From CAYMKL01 sp964390805 (GTDB lineage: Bacteria > Chloroflexota > Anaerolineae > VGOG01): a stretch of DNA of 24,420 nucleotides. A program made the position numbers and the translations under genes. Shown here in pieces: positions 21,765 to 24,420 of this stretch. The stretch spans positions 1-24,420 of the forward strand of contig CAYMKL010000105.1 of the NCBI GenBank assembly GCA_964390805.1. Reading direction: 5' to 3'. Below the pieces are notes generated by a model. That model saw only the letters and a program-made list of their open reading frames with translations. It was not told where the DNA came from and searched no databases. Position 1 is the first letter of the stretch, and every line of letters begins with the position of its first letter.

Positions 21765-22508
21765 TTGGTAAGAAGGTGGGCACTGGAAATAGCCCAAAGG
21801 ATGCTGCTAGCGGTGATGATTGCCAGCTCTCTGGCCCTCACCTATCTGATCCTGCATGGATTGTGGGCACTTGAGAGTGAGTCTGCCAGACCCACGCCTG
21901 TCGCTATCACCCTCACCCCAACTCCAATTCCCACCGTCACCAGCGTCCCCCCCTCACCGACTCCCACCAGGCCTCTCAAAACGGTCGGCCTGGTCGCTGG
22001 GCACTGGGGATACGACCCAGGGGCTGTCTGCCCCGATGGCCTGACGGAAGTGGAGATCAACCTGGCCGTCGCCCAGTTGGTAAAGACCCTTCTGGAAAAC
22101 CAGGGCTACGCGGTAGACCTCCTCGAGGAGTTCGACGCGGCATTAGAGGGCTATCGGGCTGATGCTCTGGTCTCCATCCACGCAGACTCTTGCAACGTAC
22201 CCGAGGCTAGTGGATTCAAAGTAGCCAGGGTGCTCCACAGCGCTCTGCCCGAGGAGGAGGATCAACTGGTGGAATGCCTGCGAGAGGAGTATCAAAAGGC
22301 CACCGGCTTATCGTTCCACGAGCATAGCATAACCTACCACATGCGTGAGTATCATGCCTTCTACGAGATCAACTCTCAGACCCCCGGGGCAATTATCGAG
22401 ACCGGCTTCATGGCCGCTGACCGGCACGTCCTCCTGGAACAACAAGACAAAGTGGCCCAAGGCATCGCCAATGGTATTGTCCGTTTCCTGGAGACCGAAT
22501 CAGACTGA
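21765..22508 (+). CDS. Secreted N-acetylmuramoyl-L-alanine amidase (Amidase_3)
   Basis: A 247-aa peptidoglycan amidase that would cut the bond between MurNAc and L-Ala outside the membrane. A hydrophobic N-terminal segment (residues ~12-36) exports or anchors it. A Thr-Pro linker (~43-70) follows, then the catalytic domain. The zinc and catalytic residues are His80 (VAGHWG), Glu95 (GLTEVEIN), His139 (VSIHADS) and Glu212 (IIETGFM), so all four are present. The start is TTG 21765, with GGAGG at 21750-21754; an ATG at 21801 lacks an SD and would lose the basic n-region. A promoter lies directly upstream. A role in cell-wall turnover is expected. Confidence 0.88.
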   Translation: MVRRWALEIAQRMLLAVMIASSLALTYLILHGLWALESESARPTPVAITLTPTPIPTVTSVPPSPTPTRPLKTVGLVAGHWGYDPGAVCPDGLTEVEINLAVAQLVKTLLENQGYAVDLLEEFDAALEGYRADALVSIHADSCNVPEASGFKVARVLHSALPEEEDQLVECLREEYQKATGLSFHEHSITYHMREYHAFYEINSQTPGAIIETGFMAADRHVLLEQQDKVAQGIANGIVRFLETESD

Positions 22509-22522
22509 GCTACAGACCCCGA

Positions 22523-22735
22523 CTATGGCTCCCCCAACTCCTCCACAGGCACATCCCGATACTTATCCCCTTCATCAATGAGCATCACCGGGATGTCATC
22601 GCGAACAGGGTATTTGCGATCACAATCCCGGCAAACGAGCCATTGCTCCCTGATGAAGTCCAGAAGACCAGCGTCAGGGCCGTCCCGCACGCAAGCGGGG
22701 CAACGTAGGATTTCCAACAAGTCTTGACTCACCAT
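22523..22735 (-). CDS. Trm112-like small zinc-ribbon protein
   Basis: A 70-aa protein of the Trm112/YbaR/YcaR family. LLEILRCPAC (Cys12, Cys15) and LVCRDCDRKYPVRDDIPVML (Cys35, Cys38) form the likely zinc-binding pairs, with the typical YP-(V/I)-x-D-(D/G)-I-P ending. Eukaryotic Trm112 activates methyltransferases; bacterial relatives are poorly understood. A strong AGGAGG SD precedes the ATG, and a divergent promoter is present. It converges on the amidase gene, with 14 bp between the two stops. Confidence 0.85.
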   Translation of the reverse strand: MVSQDLLEILRCPACVRDGPDAGLLDFIREQWLVCRDCDRKYPVRDDIPVMLIDEGDKYRDVPVEELGEP

Positions 22736-22769
22736 CTCATGTTCCTCCTCGATTTCAATTACTCAAGGT

Positions 22770-22798
22770 AGTATAGCACAAACAGGTGGAAACCTCAA
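22770..22798 (-). promoter_or_regulatory. Minus-strand promoter for the Trm112-like gene
   Basis: On the minus strand TTGAGG (22798-22793), a 17-bp spacer and TATACT (22775-22770), 34 bp before the start codon. Confidence 0.7.
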
Positions 22799-22806
22799 AC
22801 GCCGAC

Positions 22807-22835
22807 TTGCCTGATAGACAAGTATGTGCTATACT
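22807..22835 (+). promoter_or_regulatory. Promoter of rpsB-tsf
   Basis: TTGCCT (22807-22812), a 17-bp spacer and TATACT (22830-22835), with an extended -10 TGC in front. A leader of about 155 nt follows. In many bacteria the rpsB leader is bound by S2 for autoregulation; I cannot assign that structure here. Confidence 0.75.
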
Positions 22836-22995
22836 CTTACCTGAACCTTCCCATTAAACACGCCCTTTGACTGACGAAGACGTGCCAGTTTGGTACATGG
22901 CCAGCTAGCGGAGAGTGGAGTCCATCGCCCAGACAGGCCCCTCGCCAGGATGAAAAGGGCGGAAGACAAAAACGTAAATTAAGGAGGAAAAGAAA

Positions 22996-23847
22996 ATGGG
23001 AGTAGTCTCTATGAAGGCTCTATTGGAGACGGGGGTGCACTTCGGCCATCGCACAAAGCGTTGGAATCCGAAGATGAAATCCTTCATCTACACTGAGCGC
23101 AACGGCATCCACATTATTGACCTGCAGCAAACCATGACCGCCTTGGCTAAGGCCTACAATGTAGTCAGGGACACCATCAGTGAAGACGGCGTTATCCTCT
23201 TCGTAGGCACCAAGAGGCAGGCCCAAGAGAGCACCGCCGAACAGGCCCAGCGATGTGGCATGCCATACGTCAACCAGCGCTGGCTGGGGGGAACGTTAAC
23301 CAATTGGCGCACCATACGCCAACGAATAGACCACCTGTTGAACCTGGAAGAGCGCCAGGAACGAGGGGATTTCGAGCGGCTTCTTAAGAAGGAAGCCCTG
23401 CAACTGGAGCGAGAGATCGCTAAGCTAAACCATCGCCTAAGTGGCATCAAGGACATGCGCCGCCTGCCTGACATGCTCTTTATTACCGATGTGCGGCGGG
23501 AAACCACTGCGGTGAAGGAAGCTAACAAGCTCGGCATACCCATTGTAGCTATGGTGGATACGAACTGCGATCCGGATCCCATTAACCACATTATTCCGGC
23601 CAACGACGATGCCATCCGAGCCCTGAAGCTTATTACCACCAAGATCGCTGATGCCGTCATTGAGGGGCAGAATCTACGAGCATCACTGGCATCCGAGGAA
23701 GAAGAGTTTGAGCTGGAGGAAGAAGAAGAGAAATACCTGGGCGCCGCTACCCTGGCTAAACTCAAATCGGGCGAGCTCAAGTTCGAGGGTGGGGAAGCCG
23801 AGGTGGCTTCCGAAGGAGAGGAAGCAGGCAGCGAGGAGAGGAGGTAA
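22996..23847 (+). CDS. rpsB: 30S ribosomal protein S2
   Basis: A 283-aa ribosomal protein of the small subunit. Family marks are MKALLETGVHFGHRTKRWNPKM, YIYTERNGIHIIDLQ-type FIYTERNGIHIIDLQ, ILFVGTKRQAQ, YVNQRWLGGTLTNW, LPDMLFITDVRRE and IPIVAMVDTNCDPDPINHII. It ends with an acidic extension of about 50 residues (EEEEFELEEEEEK ... SEERR), longer than the E. coli protein but common in other phyla. SD AGGAGG (22982-22987) precedes ATG 22996. The stop overlaps the SD of tsf. Confidence 0.97.
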   Translation: MGVVSMKALLETGVHFGHRTKRWNPKMKSFIYTERNGIHIIDLQQTMTALAKAYNVVRDTISEDGVILFVGTKRQAQESTAEQAQRCGMPYVNQRWLGGTLTNWRTIRQRIDHLLNLEERQERGDFERLLKKEALQLEREIAKLNHRLSGIKDMRRLPDMLFITDVRRETTAVKEANKLGIPIVAMVDTNCDPDPINHIIPANDDAIRALKLITTKIADAVIEGQNLRASLASEEEEFELEEEEEKYLGAATLAKLKSGELKFEGGEAEVASEGEEAGSEERR

Positions 23848-23855
23848 AGATCCAA

Positions 23856-24420
23856 TTGGAGACCACAGCGTCAATGATAAGAGAGCTACGCGAAGCGACA
23901 GCGGCCGGAGTACTGGATTGCAAGAAGGCACTGGAGGCAAGCGACGGGGACCTTGAAAAGGCCAAGGCGTATTTGCGAGAGAAGGGGTTGGCTGCTGCCG
24001 CCAAGAAAACAGACCGGGCAGTCAAGGAGGGCCTGATCGAGGCCTACGTCCACACAGGCAGCCGCGTCGGAGCCCTCATCGAGTTGAACTGCGAGACCGA
24101 TTTCGTGGCCAGGACCGAAGCGTTCAAAGAACTGGCCCACGATCTGGCTATGCAAATAGTGGCTACCAGGCCCCTTTGTCTAACCCCTGAGGACATACCC
24201 CCAGACGTGCTGGAGGAAGAAAAGAACATCTATCGAACTCAGGCGAAGGATATGGGCAAACCTGAGCAGATACAAGAGAGAATCGTAGAAGGCAAGCTGA
24301 AGAAGTACTACCAGGATGTTTGCCTTATGAAACAGCCCTTCATCAAAGATGATGAACAGACCGTCCAGGATGTACTCGCCAATACCGTCGCTAAATTGGG
24401 CGAGAACATCGTGGTGCGAC
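23856..24420 (+). CDS. tsf: Translation elongation factor Ts (partial, cut by right edge)
   Basis: EF-Ts exchanges GDP for GTP on EF-Tu. The N-terminal UBA-like domain reads MIRELREATAAGVLDCKKAL, followed by the core with GLIEAYVHTGSRVGALIELN and NCETDFVART. The start is probably TTG 23856, because AGGAGGT (23839-23845, overlapping the rpsB stop) is 11 nt upstream; ATG 23874 would be 29 nt away. 188 codons are visible. The order rpsB-tsf is the usual operon. Confidence 0.95.
   Translation, partial: METTASMIRELREATAAGVLDCKKALEASDGDLEKAKAYLREKGLAAAAKKTDRAVKEGLIEAYVHTGSRVGALIELNCETDFVARTEAFKELAHDLAMQIVATRPLCLTPEDIPPDVLEEEKNIYRTQAKDMGKPEQIQERIVEGKLKKYYQDVCLMKQPFIKDDEQTVQDVLANTVAKLGENIVVR

Overview
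The window looks like a GC-rich chromosome segment from a Chloroflexota bacterium, probably Anaerolineae or a relative. The reasons are Thr-Pro linkers followed by an I-Y-L-P-(I/L)-x-x-K motif in secreted proteins, a tandem-repeat secreted protein with a family-typical N-terminal domain, short runs of heptamer-like intergenic repeats, and the general gene style. The taxonomic call is inference. There are no rRNA, tRNA or CRISPR features that I can see.

Layout. (1) 1-10552: surface and carbohydrate functions. These are a secreted protein running off the left edge (minus strand), a 942-aa secreted beta-roll repeat protein, a small secreted protein, a hypothetical protein, a large secreted glycoside hydrolase-like protein, an MFS transporter and a PqqB-like metallo-beta-lactamase-fold protein. 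Several of these reading frames contain palindromic or low-complexity repeat elements kept in frame. (2) 10569-14800: a complete diversity-generating retroelement (DGR). A sigma70-type promoter drives a KAP P-loop NTPase fused to a C-terminal formylglycine-generating-enzyme-like C-type-lectin domain; the last codons of that gene are the variable repeat (VR, 12848-12981). Then come a DGR-type reverse transcriptase, an Avd accessory protein and the template repeat (TR, 14507-14640). VR and TR differ at 20 of 134 positions, and every difference falls on a TR adenine, the hallmark of DGR mutagenesis. (3) 14837-17208: a sugar isomerase/epimerase-like TIM barrel, remnants of two broken genes, and a phosphotransferase. 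(4) 17205-21345, minus strand: a selenium operon in the order yedE, TusA/YedF-like, cysteine desulfurase-like (selenocysteine lyase type), DUF3343, selD. SelD itself appears to be a selenoprotein: an in-frame UGA replaces catalytic Cys17, and a bacterial SECIS-like hairpin follows it. A conventional ORF call would miss its first 28 codons. The yedE leader carries a strong terminator-like hairpin, so attenuation is possible. (5) 21702-24420: a secreted N-acetylmuramoyl-L-alanine amidase, a Trm112-like zinc protein, and the housekeeping pair rpsB-tsf, with tsf cut by the right edge.

The most exciting system is the DGR. Its target looks cytoplasmic and ATPase-coupled rather than a displayed adhesin, which fits a diversified sensor or conflict-type protein. 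The second is the selenoprotein SelD embedded in its own selenium-supply operon.
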